Assembly (NCBI GenBank): GCA_030613045.1
Contig: JAUWMS010000175.1
Coordinates: forward strand, 1 to 6,108
Reading direction: 5' to 3'
Source: Candidatus Latescibacterota bacterium
Lineage (GTDB): Bacteria; Latescibacterota; 4484-107
DNA: 6,108 nt
Part shown: positions 1-5,927 of the stretch, one piece after another
Position numbering within the stretch: the first letter of the stretch is position 1
Layout of the letters: the number at the start of each line of letters is the position of its first letter
Position numbers and translations under genes: made by a program
Notes under the pieces: generated by a model
Told to the model about the DNA's origin: nothing
The model's input: only the letters and a program-made list of their open reading frames with translations
Databases searched by the model: none

Positions 1-720
1 GCGGAGGAGAAATCCTCCCTTGTGCTCAATGGCGGAACCCACGCGCGCTGGGCGCCTCCCATAGACTATCTGAGTGCGGTCTTTCTGCCCACGGTCCGCG
101 AGATGGGCTTCGAGGCCCGGATCGCCACCGAACGATGGGGCTGGTATCCGGAGGGAGGCGGCATTGTCCGCGCGGAGATCGTCCCAACGACTTCGTTAGA
201 GGGCATCACGTTAGAGGATCGGGGCGCTTTGATGGCGATTACCGGCCTGTCCGTGGTCTCCAATCTCCCGCGCTCGATTGCGGAACGACAGCGGAATCAG
301 GCCCTCAAACGCCTTCGGGGAAAGGGTTTCGAAGCGGACATCTCCCTCATCGAGGCCCCTTCCATTGGCACGGGGACGTTCTTCTTTCTGTCGTTGGAAT
401 TCGAGCGCCTCGTCGCCGGATTCAGCGGATTGGGGGCACGGGGAAAGCGCGCCGAAAAAGTGGCCGACGAAGCCGTAAACGAGTTCTTCTCCTATATTCA
501 AACCGGAGACGCGGTGGATCCCTATCTCGCTGACCAACTGATCCTGTATATGGCATTGGCCCGCGGCCCGTCCTCGTTCACCACCTCCAAAATATCCCGG
601 CATCTCCTCACCAATGTGTGGGTCGTGGAGCAGTTTCTGCCCGTAAAATTTCAGGTGCAGGGAAAGTTGGGAGAACCCGGCCGCGGGCGGGTGGAGGGCA
701 TTGGGCCGTTGTCGTCGTGA
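1..720 (+). CDS. rtcA: RNA 3'-terminal phosphate cyclase RtcA (5'-truncated by window edge)
   Basis: The reading frame is open from base 1 to a TGA at 718-720 and gives 239 C-terminal residues. By comparison with the ~338-residue E. coli enzyme as I remember it, about 100 N-terminal residues lie outside the window. Family blocks seen in order are LNGGTHARWAPPIDYL (from nt 25), GWYPEGGG (nt 139-162), LPRSIAERQ (around nt 268), DPYLADQLILYMALA (around nt 520) and SRHLLTNVWVVEQFLPV near the end. The histidine codon at 601-603 aligns with the catalytic His (E. coli His309) that is adenylylated. Known family chemistry: RtcA uses ATP to convert an RNA 3'-phosphate into a 2',3'-cyclic phosphate in the cytoplasm and is often linked to the RtcB ligase in RNA repair; RtcB is not visible here. 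The gene ends 71 nt before lptD on the same strand, and I see no convincing terminator between them, so read-through is possible. Family assignment is secure; the cellular role is inferred. Confidence 0.95.
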   Translation, partial: AEEKSSLVLNGGTHARWAPPIDYLSAVFLPTVREMGFEARIATERWGWYPEGGGIVRAEIVPTTSLEGITLEDRGALMAITGLSVVSNLPRSIAERQRNQALKRLRGKGFEADISLIEAPSIGTGTFFFLSLEFERLVAGFSGLGARGKRAEKVADEAVNEFFSYIQTGDAVDPYLADQLILYMALARGPSSFTTSKISRHLLTNVWVVEQFLPVKFQVQGKLGEPGRGRVEGIGPLSS

Positions 721-791
721 GGGCGATCCTTGTGATTGCCCTTGGAAGGCGAATACAAGATTCGTCCCTACGTGCTCGGAAGGAATCAAGT

Positions 792-3212
792 ATGTTCCGA
801 AAACGAAAACCGGTGAAAAATGCCTGGAACCTCCTTTTCCTGATTCTTTTGAGTGGGCTGGCTGAGGCGAAGACGTTCGAGCACGTGCAAAAGCTGCCGG
901 TAAAAGGAACGGTCGCGGTTCGATCTGAATCTGAGGAAGGCGTTCCCGGCGCCGGGGAAGTCTGGTCCGATTCCGTGCAGTATGCGGCGCAATCGGTGGA
1001 CTATCGCTTCGACGAAGACACCATTCTCTTTCTCGGGGATGCGAAGATCCGGTACGGGAAGATGACGCTGACCGCTGAAAAGATCACCCTCCGCATACAG
1101 GACGACATGATCTTCGCCGAAGGGATCCCGGACAGCGCCGGAAAGCCTATCGGAACGCCCGTATTCAGGGAGGGCACGGAGGAGATCCGGGGTCTCCGGA
1201 TGACGTATAATATCAAGACCAAAACGGGCGCGGTGGTTTCTGGAAAGACCGCATTCGAGAAGGGCTTCTACCGGGGCGAATGCATCCGCCAGATGGGAAA
1301 AGACGTGCTGGGCGTCTCGCGCGGCATATACACCACCTGCGACAGGGAGAACCCGCACTATCACTTTTACAGCCGCCGGATGAAGGTCCTCGTAAACGAC
1401 AAAGTCATCGCTAAGCCGCTGATTTTCTATGTCGCCGATGTCCCCGTATTCTATCTCCCTTTCGCCGTTCTTCCCATCAAAAAGGGACGGCATTCCGGCA
1501 TCCTGACGCCCCGATACGGCAGCAGCAGTTACGATGGGCGCTTCATCCGAAACGTGGGCTATTATATGGCGCCCAGTGACTATTGGGACGCCACCCTCAA
1601 GGCCAGTTTCTTCGAGGAGACCGGCTGGCTTTTGGAATCCGACTTCCGGTACGCGCTGCGCTATCGCTTTCGGGGATCCGTCGCAGGCTCTTACAAAGAC
1701 GAATGGCGGAGCGGCGAGCGAATAAAAAGACGGTGGAATCTCAGACTCAGCCATAACCAGACCCTGGATCCCACACTGAGCTTCCGCGGAAGCGCCAACT
1801 TCGCGAGCGACAAGACCTATATGAAGGACACCGGCCTCCATCCCATAGACCGGATGAACCGCACCATGCGATCCGACCTCTTTCTGAACAAACGCTGGCC
1901 CAAATCCGGGAACAGCCTCTCGGCGTCCATCTCCCACAGCAAATTTTTGGATACCTCCGAAAGCACGCTCTATCTTCCGAGGATCGGCTTTCGCAGAGCA
2001 AGAAAAGCGATTTTTTCTCCGGATGAATCAACGGAGGAAGCCGCTAGATGGTATCATACGCTCTACTATAGCTTCCGGACCAACGCGCTTCACACGCAGC
2101 GAAAAAGGAAGAACAGCCTCACCGGGGCATTGGAGGACAAAAACAGTATGGATCTGAAAGGCGATCTGAACCTGTCCACCTCCCAGAAAACGCGATGGTT
2201 CAACCTTTCCCCGTCGCTCGGATGGAGCGAGCGCTGGCAGCGGACCGAAGACGGGGAGTATATTCGAACCGATGCCTTGAATACAAGCGTCGGCCTCAAC
2301 ACCAAGCTATACGGCCTCTTTCTTCCCCGGATCGGAGCGCTGAAGGCCATACGGCACGTGGTGGAGCCCAGGGCCTCCTTTCGGATGCAGCACAGGCGCA
2401 TCACGCAGGGGGGCACATACGGTTTTGGCGGAGAGACGGATCCGATCAAACCCCGGCGTTCCCTCAATCTGAGCCTGAACAACCTGCTCCAGATCAAGAC
2501 GCAGAAGGGGAAGAAGGAGCGAAAATTGACGCTCGCCACGCTGAATGTTTCCACGAGCTACGATTTCGAGAAGGAAACGCGCCCATTTTCCGATCTTCGG
2601 ACCAGCCTCAGCATCAAACCCGTCCGCCGATTCGACGTACGTTTTTCCGCTCTGCACAGCCTGTACGATCAAGACGATACGTTTGATCCCCTCCGTCCTG
2701 ATCTGAAGAATATGAGCGTCACGTCCTCGTTGCGGTTTTCAGGAGGGGGAAGCGGGAAAACGTCGGAAACGACCGGCCTGCGTTCCTCTACCGATCCTTT
2801 CCTACATCGGGCTTCGGATTCTGAGGAGCGGCCTTTGATTCCCAGTCTGGATACCAAGGAGGACGGTGAAAGGACGCCGGCTTCGGGGCCGTGGCAGTTC
2901 CAATTTTCCCATTACTACGGACTCTACAAAATGGCCACCTCGTCCCGAAAGACCTCGTGGATCAAGGGATCGCTTCGCTTCAATCCGACGACCCATTGGC
3001 GAGTAAGCTACGCGTTCAACTACGATCTCGAGGGCAAAGAGATGACCGCCCATGACGTCTCCATATACCGGGACCTCCACTGCTGGGAGGCCCAATTTCA
3101 GTGGACGCCCTCCGGATACCGGGAGGGCTATTATTTCCTGTTGAACATCAAGGAACTTCCCGATATCAAAATCGAAAAGAAGCGGGGCAGAGGGGGATTC
3201 AGTTTTCGATAA
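792..3212 (+). CDS. lptD: LPS assembly outer-membrane protein LptD
   Basis: This 806-residue protein is the translocon component that inserts lipopolysaccharide into the outer leaflet of the outer membrane. The ATG at 792 is chosen because AAGGA lies just upstream at a good distance and because the protein then starts with a signal peptide: basic RKRKPVKN, a hydrophobic core, and a likely cleavage after AEA (residue 26). The same frame is open further upstream, but that part overlaps rtcA and has no such signal. Residues ~65-210 form the OstA/LptA-like periplasmic jellyroll (DYRFDEDTILFLGDAKIRYG... TAEKITL). Residues ~211-250 carry the LptD block IFYVADVPVFYLPFAVLPI...GRHSGILTPRYG. The rest is a beta-barrel rich in alternating aromatic and polar strands. 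A Gly/Ser/charged segment at ~636-700 is probably a long loop. Cysteines that could form interdomain disulfides are Cys164, Cys183 and Cys764; E. coli uses two N-terminal and two C-terminal cysteines. No lptE is visible. The size fits the family. Confidence 0.93.
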   Translation: MFRKRKPVKNAWNLLFLILLSGLAEAKTFEHVQKLPVKGTVAVRSESEEGVPGAGEVWSDSVQYAAQSVDYRFDEDTILFLGDAKIRYGKMTLTAEKITLRIQDDMIFAEGIPDSAGKPIGTPVFREGTEEIRGLRMTYNIKTKTGAVVSGKTAFEKGFYRGECIRQMGKDVLGVSRGIYTTCDRENPHYHFYSRRMKVLVNDKVIAKPLIFYVADVPVFYLPFAVLPIKKGRHSGILTPRYGSSSYDGRFIRNVGYYMAPSDYWDATLKASFFEETGWLLESDFRYALRYRFRGSVAGSYKDEWRSGERIKRRWNLRLSHNQTLDPTLSFRGSANFASDKTYMKDTGLHPIDRMNRTMRSDLFLNKRWPKSGNSLSASISHSKFLDTSESTLYLPRIGFRRARKAIFSPDESTEEAARWYHTLYYSFRTNALHTQRKRKNSLTGALEDKNSMDLKGDLNLSTSQKTRWFNLSPSLGWSERWQRTEDGEYIRTDALNTSVGLNTKLYGLFLPRIGALKAIRHVVEPRASFRMQHRRITQGGTYGFGGETDPIKPRRSLNLSLNNLLQIKTQKGKKERKLTLATLNVSTSYDFEKETRPFSDLRTSLSIKPVRRFDVRFSALHSLYDQDDTFDPLRPDLKNMSVTSSLRFSGGGSGKTSETTGLRSSTDPFLHRASDSEERPLIPSLDTKEDGERTPASGPWQFQFSHYYGLYKMATSSRKTSWIKGSLRFNPTTHWRVSYAFNYDLEGKEMTAHDVSIYRDLHCWEAQFQWTPSGYREGYYFLLNIKELPDIKIEKKRGRGGFSFR

Positions 3213-3580
3213 TTTTTCTTCACATTCATCCTCGAAAAATGAGTCCTTTTCGTTTGTGTTAATCGAAAGCTTGAGCACCCTTGGAAAGCCAAAAGCTGGC
3301 AATAAAAACCGCATTGGGAAAGTGGGGGCTTACCGTCTCACTTTCTCACTTTCTTTCCTCTGCGGGTTTCCGCCGGTGGAACCCAACGTTCGCGGTGCGC
3401 TGTCGGAATTTTTCGGAATTTTATCGAAAAAAATCAGAAAAGAGAAATAGTGCCCCATAATACGCTTAAGTATATATTTTATACGGTAGATAATGAGATT
3501 TGAGTAGTTTCACTGCGCGCACTCATTCCGTGAAAAAGCAAAAAAATGCGTTCCCACAGCCATTTTTGGAAAAAAAACTA
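3213..3580. other. intergenic region between lptD and hup, no credible gene
   Basis: A 64-codon frame at 3256-3450 exists, but it runs through the TCTCACTT repeat, lacks a ribosome binding site and looks unlike a protein, so I do not call it. The part after 3400 is strongly AT-rich with several A and T tracts. Small imperfect or AT-rich stems can be drawn: TTTTTCG 3409-3415 with CGAAAAA 3425-3431, and mutually exclusive pairings in 3492-3535 (AATGAG/CTCATT, TGAGT/ACTCA, TTTCAC/GTGAAA). CGAAAA 3233-3238 with TTTTCG 3247-3252 is too AT-rich to call as the lptD terminator. The A-rich run at 3569-3577 just upstream of the hup -35 box could act as an UP element. Confidence 0.5.
3335..3359. repeat. 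TCTCACTT short tandem repeat, copy 1 (two units)
   Basis: After a leading G, two exact TCTCACTT units are followed by TCTTTCCT. The same block with three units occurs at 5895-5927. On the plus strand the block is all pyrimidine apart from the leading G and one A per TCTCACTT unit. The upstream bases also resemble those of copy 2 (AAAGTGGGGGC here, AAAATGGGAGC there), which suggests related elements rather than chance low-complexity sequence. AAAGTG at 3319-3324 can pair with CACTTT in the repeat. Confidence 0.8.
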
Positions 3581-3609
3581 TTGACAAAAGTCCTTTCTTG
3601 CTGTATATA
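3581..3609 (+). promoter_or_regulatory. sigma-70-type promoter of hup
   Basis: A perfect -35 box TTGACA (3581-3586) is followed by a 17-nt spacer and a -10 box TATATA (3604-3609), five of six to consensus. A run of A residues lies immediately upstream (3569-3577) in the position of an UP element. Transcription would start around 3616, giving a leader of about 40 nt. This is the strongest promoter-like sequence in the window and fits the high expression typical of HU. Confidence 0.85.
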
Positions 3610-3640
3610 TAAGGCTCGAAACATCAATCATACCAATGGA

Positions 3641-3650
3641 AAGGAGGTGA
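3641..3650 (+). promoter_or_regulatory. full-length Shine-Dalgarno sequence of hup
   Basis: AAGGAGGTGA is complementary over ten bases to the canonical 3' end of bacterial 16S rRNA. It ends 4 nt before the ATG at 3655, with GGAGG 7 nt away. It fixes the start codon of hup and indicates strong initiation. Confidence 0.85.
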
Positions 3651-3654
3651 CCAC

Positions 3655-3924
3655 ATGACGAGAGAAGAAATCGTAGCGATCGCCGCAGAGGATGCCGGCG
3701 TGTCCAAGGCGAAGGCGGCTGCCGTGCTGAGTTCTGTATTAGACAGCATCACAGACGCATTGAGCGAAGGCGATAAAGTTACGTTTGTCGGATTCGGAAC
3801 CTTTTCGACCTCCGATCGTGCAGCCCGGACCGGGCGCAATCCGCAGACCGGCGCGACGATTCAGATTCCGGCCACCACCGTACCGAAGTTCAAAGCAGGA
3901 AAAAAGCTCAAAGACGCGGTATAG
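3655..3924 (+). CDS. hup: HU family DNA-binding protein
   Basis: This 89-residue protein is a standard-length HU/IHF-family nucleoid protein that dimerises and bends DNA with little sequence specificity. Residues 1-40 form the helical dimerisation part (MTREEIVAIAAEDAGVSKAK...). The family signature GDKVTFVGFGTFS is at 39-51. The DNA-binding beta arm is at ~52-75, with R55, R58 and R61 and the conserved GRNPQTG at 60-66, including the intercalating Pro63. The C-terminal helix contains KFKAGKKLKDAV. The start at 3655 is set by the ideal ribosome binding site. The gene has its own promoter and terminator, so it is monocistronic. Because it lacks clear IHF-specific features and is a single small gene, HU is the preferred reading over IHF-alpha or IHF-beta. 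Confidence 0.96.
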   Translation: MTREEIVAIAAEDAGVSKAKAAAVLSSVLDSITDALSEGDKVTFVGFGTFSTSDRAARTGRNPQTGATIQIPATTVPKFKAGKKLKDAV

Positions 3925-3948
3925 CGGAGTTGAAGGAATGGACGAAAC

Positions 3949-3989
3949 GAGGAGCAGGAGAGACGATTTTTCTGCTCCTCTATCTTTTT
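3949..3989 (+). terminator. intrinsic terminator of hup
   Basis: The arms GAGGAGCAG (3949-3957) and CTGCTCCTC (3972-3980) pair perfectly over 9 bp around a 14-nt loop. A T-rich tail (TATCTTTTT, 3981-3989) follows. It lies 24 nt after the hup stop codon. Confidence 0.8.
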
Positions 3990-4090
3990 CATCGCGCGGG
4001 CCTGTCCCGCATTTCCTGCGCGGAGAAGTCGCAACGACAAGCAGAGGAAAACCCTGTAAGTATCCGTAAAAGAAATAGTCCCCGTTTTTA

Positions 4091-4294
4091 ATGAGGAAAC
4101 CAGGAAGCCAGGAAAAGAAATTCAACAGAGCCACTTGCAAAACAAGACAATCCTCAGATGAGATTGCTTCGGCGCTTCGTTCCTCGCAATGCCAATAATA
4201 GAGTCGTTTTGTCGCTTTAGAGCCCAGTGGCGTCCCCTCTTTTGCAAGTGGCTGAATCTGGTCCCGGTTTCTCCTGGTTTCCTGGTTTCCTCAT
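4091..4294. repeat. MITE-like inverted-repeat element (~204 bp)
   Basis: The outer arms 4091-4113 and 4272-4294 are reverse complements at 22 of 23 positions (ATGAGGAAACCAGGAA, one mismatch, then CCAGGA). The inner arms 4130-4142 (GCCACTTGCAAAA) and 4240-4252 match perfectly over 13 bases. The sequence between outer and inner arms is only loosely conserved. The arms themselves contain a short-period motif (ACCAGGAAA-like). The 97-nt centre contains the REP-like hairpin at 4160-4192. There is no ORF for a transposase, so the element would be non-autonomous if it is mobile. I saw no clear target-site duplication. Confidence 0.7.
4160..4192. repeat. REP-like palindromic repeat
   Basis: ATTGC (4163-4167) pairs with GCAAT (4186-4190) around a TTCG/CGCTTCG-rich centre with an inner GG/CC pairing. 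The complementary strand reads CATTGCGAGGAACGAAGCG and onward. From memory, closely similar CATTGCGAGG...GAAGCAATCT repeats occur in many copies between genes of diverse bacteria. That recollection is not checked here. Confidence 0.6.
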
Positions 4295-4442
4295 CGATTT
4301 CCTCCCGTACGGAACGTTATTTTTTACGGCCCCTAAGCTCAGGACAGGACTGTCCGCGGAAGCGCGCATTTTATTTCTCCGCACGAATTCGCGGCTTTGC
4401 GCTTCGCATGCGTGTTTGACCGGTTTTCCCGCGAAAAAAAAC

Positions 4443-4471
4443 TTGACTTTTTGCGGACTCATGCTTATCTT
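4443..4471 (+). promoter_or_regulatory. promoter of the tRNA-Gly/tRNA-Cys operon
   Basis: TTGACT (4443-4448) is separated by 17 nt from TATCTT (4466-4471). A run of eight A residues lies just upstream (around 4434-4441) and could serve as an UP element. The tRNA-Gly sequence begins 15 nt after the -10 box, so the 5' leader would be only about 8 nt. Confidence 0.75.
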
Positions 4472-4485
4472 ATGGAATATGTCGG

Positions 4486-4560
4486 GCGGGAATAGCTCAG
4501 TGGTAGAGCGCCACCTTGCCAAGGTGGATGTCGCGGGTTCAAATCCCGTTTCCCGCTCCA
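4486..4560 (+). tRNA. tRNA-Gly (GCC)
   Basis: A complete cloverleaf can be folded. The acceptor GCGGGAA (4486-4492) pairs with TTCCCGC (4550-4556). The D stem is GCTC/GAGC. The anticodon stem CCACC/GGTGG flanks the loop TTGCCAA, with GCC at 4518-4520. The T stem GCGGG/CCCGT flanks TTCAAAT. Discriminator T and an encoded CCA (4558-4560) complete it. GCC reads the glycine codons GGC and GGU. Confidence 0.97.
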
Positions 4561-4570
4561 TTTTTTTTGG

Positions 4571-4646
4571 GGCGGCATAGCCAAGTGGCTAAGGCGGAGG
4601 TCTGCAAAACCTCTATTCCCCGGTTCGAGTCCGGGTGCCGCCTCCA
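4571..4646 (+). tRNA. tRNA-Cys (GCA)
   Basis: The acceptor GGCGGCA (4571-4577) pairs with TGCCGCC (4636-4642). The anticodon stem GAGGT/ACCTC flanks the loop CTGCAAA, with GCA at 4604-4606. The T arm is CCCGG/CCGGG around TTCGAGT. Discriminator T and an encoded CCA (4644-4646) follow. It lies 10 nt after tRNA-Gly, so the two are one transcript processed into two tRNAs. The pairing of Gly(GCC) and Cys(GCA) genes is common in bacteria. Confidence 0.97.
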
Positions 4647-4702
4647 TCGGCGAGGCTTCTCTCCGTTGCGCGAGCAGGATTTTTTATGGATGTCGAACGA
4701 TG

Positions 4703-4746
4703 AACTCCAGTGCGTGGGTGCGGGACAGCCCTGACTGGAGTTTTTC
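4703..4746 (+). terminator. intrinsic terminator of the tRNA operon
   Basis: AACTCCAGT (4703-4711) pairs over 9 bp with ACTGGAGTT (4734-4742), and the T run 4741-4745 follows directly. The loop is long (22 nt) and could form a small inner GGG/CCC stem. It lies 57 nt after tRNA-Cys. Confidence 0.75.
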
Positions 4747-4859
4747 CGTTTCGGACCGCCCACCGAAAACGATCTTTCTGATCGGAATGTTTCTTCCCTT
4801 CAAAAACCATTCCGGGGCACTTCCTACGTTCTTGTCTTCCTGAAAGGAGCGCATGGGTT

Positions 4860-5606
4860 ATGCACACACCTCCATCCGATAAACTGACCATCTTCGCCTG
4901 CCCGAAGACGCACGACCAGGTCGTGGCACTGTTTGAACGATTTCCACGAGGGCGCGTTTTGGATATGGGAGCGGGAGAGGGCGCGCTTTCCCGGAGGCTG
5001 CAGGAGGGAGGATTCGAGGTGCGGGCGCTGGATCTGATGCCGGAGCGGTTCCGGGCGGCGGGGATTGCGTGCGATCGGGGGGATCTCAACCGGACGATGC
5101 CCTATCGCGCGGACTCGTTCGATTATCTGTGCGGCGTGGAACTGATCGAACATCTCGAGGATCCGTTCGACTTCATTCGGGAATGCCGCCGCATCCTCCG
5201 GCCCGGAGGCAAACTGGTGTTGACCACGCCCAATATGCTGAACCTGGCGTCCCGGATCAAATACCTGCTGACCGGTTTTTATCCGCTGACCACCCGGCCG
5301 CTCAACGAGTGCACCAAATCGCCCGTGTGGGATCACATTCATCCTCTCACGTTCTATCAGATTCGGTATATGCTGCACACCAACGGATTTCACATCGAGC
5401 GCGTGGACACGGATCGGTATCGAAGCAGCGCGGCCTACTGGCTGTGGCTCTATCCCCTGTTGCGGCTGTTTACCCGGACCACGATGCGCAAGGAGCAGGA
5501 TCCCGGACAGCAGGCCCGAAATCGCGAGATTCGCCGAACGATGCATTCTCCTGCGTTGCTTCTCGGCAGAACGGTGATTGTGACGGCGGAGAAGGAGCGG
5601 GGATAG
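4860..5606 (+). CDS. class I SAM-dependent methyltransferase
   Basis: This 248-residue protein has a Rossmann-fold methyltransferase core of the Methyltransf_11/23 type. Motif I is VLDMGAGEG (residues 33-41). The acidic end of beta strand 2 is ALDL (56-59). A post-II acidic segment is DRGDLN (72-77). Motif III/IV is FDYLCGVELIEHLEDP (87-102), and motif V is ILRPGGKLVLTTPN (112-125). The C-terminal half has an aromatic/hydrophobic run near residues 200-212 (YWLWLYPLLRLF) that could touch a membrane or bind a lipid or other hydrophobic substrate. No full transmembrane helix is evident. The ATG at 4860 is preceded by AAGGAG (4844-4849), 10 nt away. The overall look resembles UbiG-like or surface-glycan methyltransferases, but nothing in the sequence fixes the substrate. 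The gene stands alone after the tRNA terminator. I found no clear promoter or downstream terminator. Confidence 0.88.
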   Translation: MHTPPSDKLTIFACPKTHDQVVALFERFPRGRVLDMGAGEGALSRRLQEGGFEVRALDLMPERFRAAGIACDRGDLNRTMPYRADSFDYLCGVELIEHLEDPFDFIRECRRILRPGGKLVLTTPNMLNLASRIKYLLTGFYPLTTRPLNECTKSPVWDHIHPLTFYQIRYMLHTNGFHIERVDTDRYRSSAAYWLWLYPLLRLFTRTTMRKEQDPGQQARNREIRRTMHSPALLLGRTVIVTAEKERG

Positions 5607-5645
5607 GGCGGTACCGGCGGCATCTCCCTGCTTAGGACTGAGGAT

Positions 5646-5806
5646 TAAGTAATCGTTGTCTTGCTTTTGTTATTTCATGTATTCAGGAGACAGGAGTCAG
5701 AATTCAGAATATCTAACACTGGATGAGCTTCCTTCTTCTGGCTTCTGACTCCTGACTCCTGTCTCCCAAAGGCATGAATCCACAAGAGCATTTCATAAAT
5801 TACTTA
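5646..5806. repeat. second MITE-like inverted-repeat element (~161 bp)
   Basis: The best-matching arms are 5686-5709 and 5734-5765. Both contain GGAGACAGGAGTCAG when the right arm is read on the complementary strand, and the right arm has one additional GAGTCAG unit. The similarity continues outward imperfectly: TAAGTAAT at 5646-5653 matches the complement of 5799-5806, and TGCTTTTGTTATTTCATG on the left resembles TGCTCTTGTGGATTCATG on the complementary strand at the right. RNA from this region would fold into a long interrupted hairpin. No ORF is present inside. Confidence 0.7.
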
Positions 5807-5874
5807 GATAAATGTCCTCTATCCGTCTGAACAAAGACAGCCCTCAGCCACCGCGATCCAAAGACAGGTGAAAA

Positions 5875-5892
5875 TGGGAGCGTGGACTCCCA
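5875..5892. repeat. small hairpin next to TCTCACTT copy 2
   Basis: TGGGAG (5875-5880) pairs with CTCCCA (5887-5892) around a 6-nt loop, 2 nt before the TCTCACTT array. A pair of direct CAAAGACAG repeats (5832-5840 and 5859-5867) lies just upstream. For the minus-strand gene ending at 5898 this hairpin would lie right after the stop codon, but no T run follows on that strand beyond a short TTTT, so a terminator role is only possible. Confidence 0.5.
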
Positions 5893-5894
5893 CT

Positions 5895-5927
5895 GTCTCA
5901 CTTTCTCACTTTCTCACTTTCTTTCCT
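5895..5927. repeat. TCTCACTT short tandem repeat, copy 2 (three units)
   Basis: The block is the same as that at 3335-3359 but with three exact TCTCACTT units before TCTTTCCT. On the minus strand each unit reads AAGTGAGA and contains a TGA. Because the period is 8, three units place TGA in all three minus-strand frames. The array forms the last codons and the stop of the minus-strand gene. Confidence 0.85.

Larger units (their letters stand above)
3990..4442. other. intergenic region between hup terminator and tRNA promoter, no credible gene
   Basis: No frame here has a ribosome binding site together with protein-like composition. The stretch holds a short hairpin (GCGGG 3996-4000 with CCCGC 4006-4010), the inverted-repeat element at 4091-4294 and a GC-rich segment at 4340-4420 with short palindromes such as TCCGCGGA (4353-4360). 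AGAAATAGTCCCC at 4071-4083 nearly repeats AGAAATAGTGCCCC at 3443-3456 on the other side of hup. Confidence 0.55.

Noticed and set aside
730..759. Possible promoter TTGTGA with a weak -10 between rtcA and lptD
   Set aside because: The -10 candidates are poor and the spacing is not ideal, so I cannot support it.
618..791. N-terminal extension of lptD from an ATG at 618
   Set aside because: It would overlap the conserved end of rtcA, and the signal peptide and ribosome binding site both support the start at 792.
786..1937. Long 383-codon minus-strand frame within lptD
   Set aside because: It is antisense to the well-supported lptD frame and shows no family motif; GC-rich codon bias explains it.
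3256..3450. 64-codon open frame downstream of lptD
   Set aside because: No ribosome binding site, runs through the TCTCACTT repeat, and composition is not protein-like.
4189..4580. Open frames on both strands across the inverted repeat and the tRNA genes
   Set aside because: They overlap tRNA genes and repeats and have no initiation signals; they are chance frames.
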